Part shown: piece by piece, positions 24,801 through 39,306 of the stretch
Position numbering within the stretch: the first letter of the stretch is position 1
How the letters are laid out: every line of letters begins with the position of its first letter
Source: Baylisascaris procyonis
Taxonomy: Eukaryota; Nematoda; Chromadorea; Rhabditida; Ascarididae
NCBI GenBank assembly: GCA_037389465.1
Contig: JAZARR010000247.1
Location: forward strand, 620,001-684,000
Reading direction: 5' to 3'
DNA length: 64,000 nt
Notes under the pieces: generated by a model
Told to the model about the DNA's origin: nothing
Database searches by the model: none
Seen by the model: only the letters and a program-made list of their open reading frames with translations
Made by a program: the position numbers and the translations under genes

Positions 24801-27800
24801 AATGTTTCGGCCGGAATTTCTCAAAGATTCAACAGGATAACACCTACCAAAAAATTTATCAGCAACGCCCCACTATGAAGAAAACACAAGTGCAAAAAAT
24901 CCGGCAGAAAAAACAAATCCATGAAGAGTTATGACATCTACAATCAAAAATGTGTTACTGATCTTCAGTACGTATAGAGTAAAAGTCGGAAATTTGCCAA
25001 ATTTTTCCCATCGTAACCGGAACGCTCTTCCAGATTATGATGGATCATTCTAAATCATGGCTAATGAAAAAGATTCCTGATGAATTGACCTAATCCAAGC
25101 CAAGATATGCCCAAGAACGGATTTTCCTGTTCCCGAACGGATATCTCAACCGGATCATTAAATTTTCCGGAATTTTCTTCACAGCACCCTTCAGACAAGA
25201 ATTTCCAAGAGGTCCTGAAGAAAGTTCCCACAAAAATGCAGAAACGACAACGAAATAACGTTTTCCGGATTGCTTTTCATACTTTGCAAAGATATTCCGG
25301 AAAAATTTCCATATTCAAAATTTTTTCCGCAAATTCGCACCCATCCCTAACATGTCCCCTAAAATTCCTCACAAAACCAAAAAAAGAAGTCCAAATTCAA
25401 ACAAACGGATAGAAAGATATGAACAAAAATGCTTAAGTATGAAAAAATGTTTCGGCCGGAATTTCTCAAAGATTCAACAGGATAACACCTACCAAAAAAT
25501 TTATCAGCAACGCCCCACTATGAAGAAAACACAAGTGCAAAAAATCCGGCAGAAAAAACAAATCCATGAAGAGTTATGACATCTACAATCAAAAATGTGT
25601 TACTGATCTTCAGTACGTACAGAGTAAAAGTCGGAAATTTGCCAAATTTTTCCCATCGTAACCGGAACGCTTCTTCCAGATTATGATGGATCATTCTAAA
25701 TCATGGCTAATGAAAAAGATTCCTGATGAATTGACCTAATCCAAGCCAAGATATGCCCAAGAACGGATTTTCCTGTTCCCGAACGGATATCTCAACCGGA
25801 TCATTAAATTTTCCGGAATTTTCTTCACAGCACCCTTCAGACAAGAATTTCCAAGAGGTCCTGAAGAAAGTTCCCACAAAAATGCAGAAACGACAACGAA
25901 ATAACGTTTTCCGGATTGCTTTTCATACTTTGCAAAGATATTCCGGAAAAATTTCCATATTCAAAATTTTTTCCGCAAATTCGCACCCATCCCCAACATG
26001 TCCCCTAAAATTCCTCACAAAACCAAAAAAAGAAGTCCAAATTCAAACAAACGGATAGAAAGATATGAACAAAAATGCTTAAGTATGAAAAAATGTTTCG
26101 GCCGGAATTTCTCAAAGATTCAACAGGATAACACCTACCAAAAAATTTATCAGCAACGCCCCACTATGAAGAAAACACAAGTGCAAAAAATCCGGCAGAA
26201 AAAACAAATCCATGAAGAGTTATGACATCTACAATCAAAAATGTGTTACTGATCTTCAGTACGTATAGAGTAAAAGTCGGAAATTTGCCAAATTTTTCCC
26301 ATCGTAACCGGAACGCTCTTCCAGATTATGATGGGCCATTCTAAATCATGGCTAATGAAAAAGATTCCTGATGAATTGACCTAATCCAAGCCAAGATATG
26401 CCCAAGAACGGATTTTCCTGTTCCCGAACGGATATCTCAACCGGATCATTAAATTTTCCGGAATTTTCTTCACAGCACCCTTCAGACAAGAATTTCCAAG
26501 AGGTCCTCAAGAAAGTTCCCACAAAAATGCAGAAACGACAACGAAATAACGTTTTCCGGATTGCTTTTCATACTTTGCAAAGATATTCCGGAAAAATTTC
26601 CATATTCAAAATTTTTTCCGCAAATTCGCACCCATCCCCTAACATGTCCCCTAAAATTCCTCACAAAACCAAAAAAAGAAGTCCAAATTCAAACAAATGG
26701 ATAGAAAGATATGAACAAAAATGCTTAAGTATGAAAAAATGTTCGGCCGGAATTTCTCAAAGATTCAACAGGATAACACCTACCAAAAAATTTATCAGCA
26801 ACGCCCCACTATGAAGAAAACACAAGTGCAAAAAATCCGGCAGAAAAAACAAATCCATGAAGAGTTATGACATCTACAATCAAAAATGTGTTACTGATCT
26901 TCAGTACGTATAGAGTAAAAGTCGGAAATTTGCCAAATTTTTCCCATCGTAACCGGAACGCTCTTCCAGATTATGATGGATCATTCTAAATCATGGCTAA
27001 TGAAAAAGATTCCTGATGAATTGACCTAATCCAAGCCGAGATATGCCCAAGAACGGATTTTCCTGTTCCCGAACGGATATCTCAACCGGATCATTAAATT
27101 TTCCGGAATTTTCTTCACAGCACCCTTCAGACAAGAATTTCCAAGAGGTCCTGAAGAAAGTTCCCACAAAAATGCAGAAACGACAACGAAATAACGTTTT
27201 CCGGATTGCTTTTCATACTTTGCAAAGATATTCCGGAAAAATTTCCATATTCAAAATTTTTTCCGCAAATTCGCACCCATCCCCAACATGTCCCCTAAAA
27301 TTCCTCACAAAACCAAAAAAAGAAGTCCAAATTCAAACAAACGGATAGAAAGATATGAACAAAAATGCTTAAGTATGAAAAAATCTTTCGGCCGGAATTT
27401 CTCAAAGATTCAACAGGATAACACCTACCAAAAAATTTATCAGCAACGCCCCACTATGAAGAAAACACAAGTGCAAAAAATCCGGCAGAAAAAACAAATC
27501 CATGAAGAGTTATGACATCTACAATCAAAAATGTGTTACTGATCTTCAGTACGTATAGAGTAAAAGTCGGAAATTTGCAAATTTTTCCCATCGTAACCGG
27601 AAGCTTCTTCCAGATTATGATGGATCATTCTAAATCATGGCTAATGAAAAAGATTCCAGATGAATTGACCTAATCCAAGCCAAGATATGCCCAAGAACGG
27701 ATTTTCCTGTTCCCGAACGGATATCTCAACCGGATCATTAAATTTTCCGGAATTTTCTTCACAGCACCCTTCAGACAAGAATTTCCAAGAGGTCCTGAAG

Positions 27801-30800
27801 AAAGTTCCCACAAAAATGCAGAAACGACAACGAAATAACGTTTTCCGGATTGCTTTTCATACTTTGCAAAGATATTCCGGAAAAATTTCCATATTCAAAA
27901 TTTTTTCCGCAAATTCGCACCCATCCCGTAACATGTCCCCTAAAATTCCTCACAAAACCAAAAAAAGAAGTCCAAATTCTAACAAACGGATAGAAAGATA
28001 TGAACAAAAATGCTTAAGTATGAAAAAATGTTTCGGCCGGAATTTCTCAAAGATTCAACAGGATAACACCTACCAAAAAATTTATCAGCAACGCCCCACT
28101 ATGAAGAAAACACAAGTGCAAAAAATCCGGCAGAAAAAACAAATCCATGAAGAGTTATGACATCTACAATCAAAAATGTGTTACTGATCTTCAGTACGTA
28201 TAGAGTAAAAGTCGGAAATTTGCCAAATTTTTCCCATCGTAACCGGAACGCTCTTCCAGATTATGATGGATCATTCTAAATCATGGCTAATGAAAAAGAT
28301 TCCTGATGAATTGACCTAATCCAAGCCAAGATATGCCCAAGAACGGATTTTCCTGTTCCCGAACGGATATCTCAACCGGATCATTAAATTTTCCGGAATT
28401 TTCTTCACAGCACCCTTCAGACAAGAATTTCCAAGAGGTCCTGAAGAAAGTTCCCACAAAAATGCAGAAACGACAACGAAATAACGTTTTCCGGATTGCT
28501 TTTCATACTTTGCAAAGATATTCCGGAAAAATTTCATATTCAAAATTTTTTCCGCAAATTCGCACCCATCCCATAACATGTCCCCTAAAATTCCTCACAA
28601 AACCAAAAAAAGAAGTCCAAATTCTAACAAACGGATAGAAAGATATGAACAAAAATGCTTAAGTATGAAAAAATGTTTCGGCCGGAATTTCTCAAAGATT
28701 CAACAGGATAACACCTACCAAAAAATTTATCAGCAACGCCCACTATGAAGAAAACACAAGTGCAAAAAATCCGGCAGAAAAAACAAATCCATGAAGAGTT
28801 ACGACATCTACAATCAAAAATGTGTTACTGATCTTCAGTACGTACAGAGTAAAAGTCGGAAATTTGCCAAATTTTTCCCATCGTAACCGGAAGCTTCTTC
28901 CAGATTATGATGGATCATTCTAAATCATGGCTAATGAAAAAGATTCCTGATGAATTGACCTAATCCAAGCCGAGATATGCCCAAGAACGGATTTTCCTGT
29001 TCCCGAACGGATATCTCAACCGGATCATTAAATTTTCCGGAATTTTCTTCACAGCACCCTTCAGACAAGAATTTCCAAGAGGTCCTGAAGAAAGTTCCCA
29101 CAAAAATGCAGAAACGACAACGAAATAACGTTTTCCGGATTGCTTTTCATACTTTGCAAAGATATTCCGGAAAAATTTCCATATTCAAAATTTTTTCCGC
29201 AAATTCGCACCCATCCCCAACATGTCCCCTAAAATTCCTCACAAAACCAAAAAAAGAAGTCCAAATTCTAACAAACGAACAGAAAGATATGAACAAAAAT
29301 GCTTAAGTATGAAAAAATATTTCGGCCGGAGTTTCTCAAAGATTCAACAGGATAACACCTACCAAAAAATTTATCAGCAACGCCCCACTATGAAGAAAAC
29401 ACAAGTGCAAAAAATCCGGCAGAAAAAACAAATCCATGAAGAGTTCTGACATCTACAATCAAAAATGTGTTACTGATCTTCAGTACGTATAGAGTAAAAG
29501 TCGGAAATTTGCCAAATTTTTCCCATCGTAACCGGAAGCTCTTCCAGATTATGATGGATCATTCTAAATCATGGCTAATGAAAAAGATTCCTGATGAATT
29601 GACCTAATCCAAGCCGAGATATGCCCAAGAACGGATTTTCCTGTTCCCGAACGGATATCTCAACCGGATCATTAAATTTTCCGGAATTTTCTTCACAGCA
29701 CCCTTCAGACAAGAATTTCCAAGAGGTCCTGAAGAAAGTTCCCACAAAAATGCAGAAACGACAACGAAATAACGTTTTCCGGATTGCTTTTCATACTTTG
29801 CAAAGATATTCCGGAAAAATTTCCATATTCAAAATTTTTTCCGCAAATTCGCACCCATCCCATAACATGTCCCCTAAAATTCCTCACAAAACCAAAAAAA
29901 GAAGTCCAAATTCAAACAAACGGATAGAAAGATATGAACAAAAATGCTTAAGTATGAAAAAATGTTTCGGCCGGAATTTCTCAAAGATTCAACAGGATAA
30001 CACCTACCAAAAAATTTATCAGCAACGCCCCACTATGAAGAAAACACAAGTGCAAAAAATCCGGCAGAAAAATCAAATCCATGAAGAGTTATGACATCTA
30101 CAATCAAAAATGTGTTACTGATCTTCAGTACGTATAGAGTAAAAGTCGGAAATTTGCCAAATTTTTCCCATCGTAACCGGAAGCTTCTTCCAGATTATGA
30201 TGGATCATTCTAAATCATGGCTAATGAAAAAGATTCCTGATGAATTGACCTAATCCAAGCCGAGATATGCCCAAGAACGGATTTTCCTGTTCCCGAACGG
30301 ATATCTCAACCGGATCATTAAATTTTCCGGAATTTTCTTCACAGCACCCTTCAGACAAGAATTTCCAAGAGGTCCTGAAGAAAGTTCCCACAAAAATGCA
30401 GAAACGACAACGAAATAACGTTTTCCGGATTGCTTTTCATACTTTGCAGATATTCCGGAAAAATTTCCATATTCAAAATTTTTTCCGCAAATTCGCACCC
30501 ATCCCCCAACATGTCCCCTAAAATTCCTCACAAAACCAAAAAAAAGAAGTCCAAATTCTAACAAACGGATAGAAAGATATGAACAAAAATGCTTAAGTAT
30601 GAAAAAATCTTTCGGCCGGAATTTCTCAAAGATTCAACAGGATAACACCTACCAAAAAATTTATCAGCAACGCTCCACTATGAAGAAAACACAAGTGCAA
30701 AAAATCCGGCAGAAAAATCAAATCCATGAAGAGTTATGACATCTACAATCAAAAATGTGTTACTGATCTTCAGTACGCATAGAGTAAAAGTCGGAAATTT

Positions 30801-32847
30801 GCCAAATTTTTCCCATCGTAACCGGAACGCTCTTCCAGATTATGATGGATCATTCTAAATCATGGCTAATGAAAAAGATTCCTGATGAATTGACCTAATC
30901 CAAGCCGAGATATGCCCAAGAACGGATTTTCCTGTTCCCGAACGGATATCTCAACCGGATCATTAAATTTTCCGGAATTTTCTTCACAGCACCCTTCAGA
31001 CAAGAATTTCCAAGAGGTCCTGAAGAAAGTTCCCACAAAAATGCAGAAACGACAACGAAATAACGTTTTCCGGATTGCTTTTCATACTTTGCAAAGATAT
31101 TCCGGAAAAATTTCCATATTCAAAATTTTTTCCGCAAATTCGCACCCATCCCAACATGTCCCCTAAAATTCCTCACAAAACCAAAAAAAGAAGTCCAAAT
31201 TCTAACAAACGGATAGAAAGATATGAACAAAAATGCTTAAGTATGAAAAAATCTTTCGGCCGGAATTTCTCAAAGATTCAACAGGATAACACCTACCAAA
31301 AAATTTATCAGCAACGCCCCACTATGAAGAAAACACAAGTGCAAAAAATCCGGCAGAAAAAACAAATCCATGAAGAGTTATGACATCTACAATCAAAAAT
31401 GTGTTACTGATCTTCAGTACGTATAGAGTAAAAGTCGGAAATTTGCCAAATTTTTCCCATCGTAACCGGAACGCTCTTCCAGATTATGATGGATCATTCT
31501 AAATCATGGCTAATGAAAAAGATTCCTGATGAATTGACCTAATCCAAGCCAAGATATGCCCAAGAACGGATTTTCCTGTTCCCGAACGGATATCTCAACC
31601 GGATCATTAAATTTTCCGGAATTTTCTTCACAGCACCCTTCAGACAAGAATTTCCAAGAGGTCCTGAAGAAAGTTCCCACAAAAATGCAGAAACGACAAC
31701 GAAATAACGTTTTCCGGATTGCTTTTCATACTTTGCAAAGATATTCCGGAAAAATTTCCATATTCAAAATTTTTTCCGCAAATTCGCACCCATCCCACAA
31801 CATGTCCCCTAAAATTCCTCACAAAACCAAAAAAAGAAGTCCAAATTCTAACAAACGAATAGAAAGATATCAACAAAAATGCTTAAGTATGAAAAAATCT
31901 TTCGGCCGGAATTTTTCAAAGATTCAACAGGATAACACCTACCAAAAAATTTATCAGCAACGCTCCACTATGAAGAAAACACAAGTGCAAAAAATCCGGC
32001 AGAAAAAACAAATCCATGAAGAGTTACGACATCTACAATCAAAAATGTGTTACTGATCTTCAGTACGCACAGAGTAAAAGTCGGAAATTTGCCAAATTTT
32101 TCCCATCGTAACCGGAAGCTTCTTCCAGATTATGATGGATCATTCTAAATCATGGCTAATGAAAAAGATTCCTGATGAATTGACCTAATCCAAGCCGAGA
32201 TATGCCCAAGAACGGATTTTCCTGTTCCCGAACGGATATCTCAACCGGATCATTAAATTTTCCGGAATTTTCTTCACAGCACCCTTCAGACAAGAATTTC
32301 CAAGAGGTCCTGAAGAAAGTTCCCACAAAAATGCAGAAACGACAACGAAATAACGTTTTCCGGATTGCTTTTCATACTTTGCAAAGATATTCCGGAAAAA
32401 TTTCCATATTCAAAATTTTTTCCGCAAATTCGCACCCATCCCACAACATGTCCCCTAAAATTCCTCACAAAACCAAAAAAAGAAGTCCAAATTCTAACAA
32501 ACGAATAGAAAGATATCAACAAAAATGCTTAAGTATGAAAAAATCTTTCGCCCGGAATTTTTCAAAGATTCAACAGGATAACACCTACCAAAAAATTTAT
32601 CAGCAACGCCCCACTATGAAGAAAACACAAGTGCAAAAAATCCGGCAGAAAAAACAAATCCATGAAGAGTTATGACATCTACAATCAAAAATGTGTTACT
32701 GATCTTCAGTACGTATAGAGTAAAAGTCGGAAATTTGCCAAATTTTTCCCATCGTAACCGGAACGCTCTTCCAGATTATGATGGGCCATTCTAAATCATG
32801 GCTAATGAAAAAGATTCCTGATGAATTGACCTAATCCAAGCCGAGAT

Positions 32848-33493
32848 ATGCCCAAGAACGAATTTTCCTGTTCCCGAACGGATATCTCAACCGGATCATT
32901 AAATTTTCCGGAATTTTCTTCACAGCACCCTTCAGACAAGAATTTCCAAGAGGTCCTGAAGAAAGTTCCCACAAAAATGCAGAAACGACAACGAAATAAC
33001 GTTTTCCGGATTGCTTTTCATACTTTGCAAAGATATTCCGGAAAAATTTCGATATTGAAAATTTTTTCCGCAAATTCGCACCCATCCCCCAACATGTTCC
33101 CTAAAATTCCTCACAAAACCAAAAAAAGAAGTCCAAATTCTAACAAACGAATAGAAAGATATCAACAAAAATGCTTAAGTATGAAAAAATCTTTCGGCCG
33201 GAATTTTTCAAAGATTCAACAGGATAACACCTACCAAAAAATTTATCAGCAACGCTCCACTATGAAGAAAACACAAGTGCAAAAAATTCGGCAGAAAAAA
33301 CAAAGCCATTAGGAGTTACGACATCTGCAATCAAAAATGTGTTACTGATCTTCAGTACGTATAGAGTAAAAGTCGGAAATTTGCCAAATTTTTCCCATCG
33401 TAACCGGAAGCTTCTTCCAGATTATGATGGATCATTCTAAATCATGGCTAATGAAAAAGATTCCTGATGAATTGACCTAATCCAAGCCAAGAT
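32848..33493. repeat. Monomer 51, GATATCAAC subtype with altered tail
   Basis: The unit has AACGAATTTTCC near its start, TTTCGATATTGAA, CCCCCAAC, a TTCCC change after the next ATG, CGAATAG, GATATCAAC, AATCTTTCGG and GGAATTTTTC. Its 3' part reads AATTCGGCAG, CAAAGCCATTAGGAG and CATCTGCAATC, which closes the reading frame early at TAG. Monomers 53 (34140) and 56 (36077) share this tail. Confidence 0.8.
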
Positions 33494-36400
33494 ATGCCCA
33501 AGAACGGATTTTCCTGTTCCCGAACGGATATCTCAACCGGATCATTAAATTTTCCGGAATTTTCTTCACAGCACCCTTCAGACAAGAATTTCCAAGAGGT
33601 CCTGAAGAAAGTTCCCACAAAAATGCAGAAACGACAACGAAATAACGTTTTCCGGATTGCTTTTCATACTTTGCAAAGATATTCCGGAAAAATTTCCATA
33701 TTCAAAATTTTTTCCGCAAATTCGCACCCATCCCCCAACATGTCCCCTAAAATTCCTCACAAAACCAAAAAAAGAAGTCCAAATTCTAACAAACGGATAG
33801 AAAGATATGAACAAAAATGCTTAAGTATGAAAAAATGTTTCGGCCGGAATTTCTCAAAGATTCAACAGGATAACACCTACCAAAAAATTTATCAGCAACG
33901 CCCCACTATGAAGAAAACACAAGTGCAAAAAATCCGGCAGAAAAAACAAATCCATGAAGAGTTATGACATCTACAATCAAAAATGTGTTACTGATCTTCA
34001 GTACGTATAGAGTAAAAGTCGGAAATTTGCCAAATTTTTCCCATCGTAACCGGAAGCTTCTTCCAGATTATGATGGATCATTCTAAATCATGGCTAATGA
34101 AAAAGATTCCTGATGAATTGACCTAATCCAAGCCGAGATATGCCCAAGAACGGATTTTCCTGTTCCCGAACGGATATCTCAACCGGATCATTAAATTTTC
34201 CGGAATTTTCTTCACAGCACCCTTCAGACAAGAATTTCCAAGAGGTCCTGAAGAAAGTTCCCACAAAAATGCAGAAACGACAACGAAATAACGTTTTCCG
34301 GATTGCTTTTCATACTTTGCAAAGATATTCCGGAAAAATTTCCATATTCAAAATTTTTTCCGCAAATTCGCACCCATCCCCAACATGTCCCCTAAAATTC
34401 CTCACAAAACCAAAAAAAGAAGTCCAAATTCAAACAAACGGATAGAAAGATATGAACAAAAATGCTTAAGTATGAAAAAATATTTCGGCCGGAATTTCTC
34501 AAAGATTCAACAGGATAACACCTACCAAAAAATTTATCAGCAACGCTCCACTATGAAGAAAACACAAGTGCAAAAAATTCGGCAGAAAAAACAAAGCCAT
34601 TAGGAGTTACGACATCTGCAATCAAAAATGTGTTACTGATCTTCAGTACGCACAGAGTAAAAGTCGGAAATTTGCCAAATTTTTCCCATCGTAACCGGAA
34701 GCTTCTTCCAGATTATGATGGATCATTCTAAATCATGGCTAATGAAAAAGATTCCTGATGAATTGACCTAATCCAAGCCGAGATATGCCCAAGAACGGAT
34801 TTTCCTGTTCCCGAACGGATATCTCAACCGGATCATTAAATTTTCCGGAATTTTCTTCACAGCACCCTTCAGACAAGAATTTCCAAGAGGTCCTGAAGAA
34901 AGTTCCCACAAAAATGCAGAAACGACAACGAAATAACGTTTTCCGGATTGCTTTTCATACTTTGCAAAGATATTCCGGAAAAATTTCCATATTCAAAATT
35001 TTTTCCGCAAATTCGCATCCATCCCGCAACATGTCCCCTAAAATTCCTCACAAAACCAAAAAAAGAAGTCCAAATTCTAACAAACGGATAGAAAGATATG
35101 AACAAAAATGCTTAAGTATGAAAAAATCTTTCGGCCGGAATTTCTCAAAGATTCAACAGGATAACACCTACCAAAAAATTTATCAGCAACGCCCCACTAT
35201 GAAGAAAACACAAGTGCAAAAAATCCGGCAGAAAAAACAAATCCATGAAGAGTTCTGACATCTACAATCAAAAATGTGTTACTGATCTTCAGTACGTATA
35301 GAGTAAAAGTCGGAAATTTGCTAAATTTTTCCCATCGTAACCGGAACGCTCTTCCAGATTATGATGGGCCATTCTAAATCATGGCTAATGAAAAAGATTC
35401 CTGATGAATTGACCTAATCCAAGCCAAGATATGCCCAAGAACGGATTTTCCTGTTCCCGAACGGATATCTCAACCGGATCATTAAATTTTCCGGAATTTT
35501 CTTCACAGCACCCTTCAGACAAGAATTTCCAAGAGGTCCTGAAGAAAGTTCCCACAAAAATGCAGAAACGACAACGAAATAACGTTTTCCGGATTGCTTT
35601 TCATACTTTGCAAAGATATTCCGGAAAAATTTTCATATTCAAAATTTTTTCCGCAAATTCGCACCCATCCCATAACATGTCCCCTAAAATTCCTCACAAA
35701 ACCAAAAAAAGAAGTCCAAATTCAAACAAATGGATAGAAAGATATGAACAAAAATGCTTAAGTATGAAAAAATGTTTCGGCCGGAATTTCTCAAAGATTC
35801 AACAGGATAACACCTACCAAAAAATTTATCAGCAACGCCCCACTATGAAGAAAACACAAGTGCAAAAAATCCGGCAGAAAAAACAAATCCATGAAGAGTT
35901 ACGACATCTACAATCAAAAATGTGTTACTGATCTTCAGTACGTATAGAGTAAAAGTCGGAAATTTGCCAAATTTTTCCCATCGTAACCGGAACGCTCTTC
36001 CAGATTATGATGGATCATTCTAAATCATGGCTAATGAAAAAGATTCCTGATGAATTGACCTAATCCAAGCCAAGATATGCCCAAGAACGGATTTTCCTGT
36101 TCCCGAACGGATATCTCAACCGGATCATTAAATTTTCCGAAATTTTCTTCACAGCACCCTTCAGACAAGAATTTCCAAGAGGTCCTGAAGAAAGTTCCCA
36201 CAAAAATGCAGAAACGACAACGAAATAACGTTTTCCGGATTGCTTTTCATACTTTGCAAAGATATTCCGGAAAAATTTCCATATTCAAAATTTTTTCCGC
36301 AAATTCGCACCCATCCCCCAACATGTCCCCTAAAATTCCTCACAAAACCAAAAAAAGAAGTCCAAATTCTAACAAACGAATAGAAAGATATCAACAAAAA

Positions 36401-38659
36401 TGCTTAAGTATGAAAAAATCTTTCGGCCGGAATTTTTCAAAGATTCAACAGGATAACACCTACCAAAAAATTTATCAGCAACGCTCCACTATGAAGAAAA
36501 CACAAGTGCAAAAAATTCGGCAGAAAAAACAAAGCCATTAGGAGTTACGACATCTGCAATCAAAAATGTGCTAGTGATCTTCAGTGTGCACAGAGTAAAA
36601 GTCGGAAATTTGCCAAATTTTTCCCATCGTAACCGGAAGCTTCTTCCAGATTATGATGGATCATTCTAAATCATGGCTAATGAAAAAGATTCCTGATGAA
36701 TTGACCTAATCCAAGCCGAGATATGCCCAAGAACGGATTTTCCTGTTCCCGAACGGATATCTCAACCGGATCATTAAATTTTCCGGAATTTTCTTCACAG
36801 CACCCTTCAGACAAGAATTTCCAAGAGGTCCTGAAGAAAGTTCCCACAAAAATGCAGAAACGACAACGAAATAACGTTTTCCGGATTGCTTTTCATACTT
36901 TGCAAAGATATTCCGGAAAAATTTCCATATTCAAAATTTTTTCCGCAAATTCGCACCCATCCCCTAACATGTCCCCTAAAATTCCTCACAAAACCAAAAA
37001 AAGAAGTCCAAATTCAAACAAATGGATAGAAAGATATGAACAAAAATGCTTAAGTATGAAAAAATGTTTCAGGCGGAATTTCTCAAAGATTCAACAGGAT
37101 AACACCTACCAAAAAATTTATCAGCAACGCCCCACTATGAAGAAAACACAAGTGCAAAAAATCCGGCAGAAAAAACAAATCCATGAAGAGTTATGACATC
37201 TACAATCAAAAATGTGTTACTGATCTTCAGTACGTATAGAGTAAAAGTCGGAAATTTGCCAAATTTTTCCCATCGTAACCGGAACGCTCTTCCAGATTAT
37301 GATGGGCCATTCTAAATCATGGCTAATGAAAAAGATTCCTGATGAATTGACCTAATCCAAGCCAAGATATGCCCAAGAACGGATTTTCCTGTTCCCGAAC
37401 GGATATCTCAACCGGATCATTAAATTTTCCGGAATTTTCTTCACAGCACCCTTCAGACAAGAATTTCCAAGAGGTCCTGAAGAAAGTTCCCACAAAAATG
37501 CAGAAACGACAACGAAATAACGTTTTCCGTATTGCTTTTCATACTTTGCAAAGATATTCCGGAAAAATTTCCATATTCAAAATTTTTTCCGCAAATTCGC
37601 ACCCATCCCCAACATGTCCCCTAAAATTCCTCACAAAACCAAAAAAAGAAGTCCAAATTCAAACAAACGGATAGAAAGATATGAACAAAAATGCTTAAGT
37701 ATGAAAAAATCTTTCGGCCGGAATTTCTCAAAGATTCAACAGGATAACACCTACCAAAAAATTTATCAGCAACGCCCCACTACGAAGAAAACACAAGTGC
37801 AAAAAATCCGGCAGAAAAATCAAATCCATGAAGAGTTACGACATCTACAATCAAAAATGTGTTACTGATCTTCAGTACGTATAGAGTAAAAGTCGGAAAT
37901 TTGCCAAATTTTTCCCATCGTAACCGGAACGCTCTTAGAGATTATGATGGGCCATTCTAAATCATGGCTAATGAAAAAGATTCCTGATGAATTGACCTAA
38001 TCCAAGCCGAGATATGCCCAAGAACGAATTTTCCTGTTCCCGAACGGATATCTCAACCGGATCATTAAATTTTCCGGAATTTTCTCCACAGCACCCTTCA
38101 GACAAGAGTTTCCAAGAGGTCCTGAAGAAAGTTCCCACAAAAATGCAGAAACGACAACGAAATAACGTTTTCCGGATTGCTTTTCATACTTTGCAAAGAT
38201 ATTCCGGAAAAATTTCCATATTCAAAATTTTTTCCGCAAATTCGCACCCATCCCACAACATGTCCCCTAAAATTCCTCACAAAACCAAAAAAAGAAGTCC
38301 AAATTCAAACAAACGGATAGAAAGATATGAACAAAAATGCTTAAGTATGAAAAAATCTTTCGGCCGGAATTTCTCAAAGATTCAACAGGATAACACCTAC
38401 CAAAAAATTTATCAGCAACGCTCCACTATGAAGAAAACACAAGTGCAAAAAATCCGGCAGAAAAATCAAATCCATGAAGAGTTACGACATCTACAATCAA
38501 AAATGTGTTACTGATCTTCAGTACGTATAGAGTAAAAGTCGGAAATTTGCCAAATTTTTCCCATCGTAACCGGAAGCTTCTTCCAGATTATGATGGATCA
38601 TTCTAAATCATGGCTAATGAAAAAGATTCCTGATGAATTGACCTAATCCAAGCCGAGAT

Positions 38660-39306
38660 ATGCCCAAGAACGGATTTTCCTGTTCCCGAACGGATATCTC
38701 AACCGGATCATTAAATTTTCCGGAATTTTCTTCACAGCACCCTTCAGACAAGAATTTCCAAGAGGTCCTGGAGAAAGTATCCACAAAAAGGCAGAAACGA
38801 CAACGAAATAACGTTTTCCGGATTGCTTTTCATACTTTGGAAAGATATTCCGGGAAAATTTTCATATTCAAAATTTTTTCCGCAAATTCGCACCCATCCC
38901 ATAACATGTCCCCTAAAATTCCTCACAAAACCAAAAAAAGAAGTCCAAATTCAAACAAATGGATAGAAAGATATGAACAAAAATGCTTAAGTATGAAAAC
39001 ATGTTTCGGGCGGAATTTCTCAAAGATTCAACAGGATAACACCTACCAAAAAATTTATCAGCAACGCCCCACTACGAAGAAAACACAAGTGCAAAAAATC
39101 CGGCAGAAAAATCAAATCCATGAAGAGTTACGACATCTACAATCAAAAATGTGTTACTGATCTTCAGTACGTATAGAGTAAAAGTCGGAAATTTGAAAAA
39201 TTTTTCCCATCGTAACCGGAACGCTTCTTCCAGATTATGATGGATCATTCTAAATCATGGCTAATGAAAAAGATTCCTGATGAATTGACCTAATCCAAGC
39301 CAAGAT
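38660..39306. repeat. Monomer 60, rare 5' variant cluster
   Basis: Between 38770 and 38865 this unit has CTGGAGAAAG, GTATCCAC, AAAAAGGCAG, CTTTGGAAAG and CCGGGAAAATTTTC. All of these differ from the usual bases, and all are shared only with monomer 64. It also has CCCATAAC, TGGATAG, CTACGAAG and GAAAAATTTTTCCC. Its length is 647 bp because the end reads AACGCTTCTTCC. Confidence 0.85.

Larger units (their letters stand above)
2503..27042. repeat. Domain II: highly homogenised block, monomers 4-41
   Basis: Monomer starts: 2503, 3149, 3794, 4440, 5086, 5732, 6377, 7024, 7670, 8315, 8960, 9606, 10252, 10897, 11543, 12190, 12836, 13483, 14128, 14774, 15420, 16065, 16711, 17357, 18003, 18648, 19293, 19940, 20586, 21232, 21877, 22523, 23169, 23816, 24461, 25107, 25753, 26398. 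Most units are identical or differ at only a few positions. Recurrent differences are the C-run junction (CCCCTAAC, CCCTAAC, CCCCAAC, CCCATAAC), CGGATAG versus TGGATAG, and AACGCTCTTCC versus AACGCTTCTTCC. Nearly all units read CCAAGCCAAGAT before the ATG and ATTCAAACAAAC mid-unit. Exceptions are the island at 13483-14773, monomer 33 at 21232, and mixed alleles from about monomer 37 onward. Such uniformity suggests recent local amplification or strong homogenisation. Confidence 0.85.
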
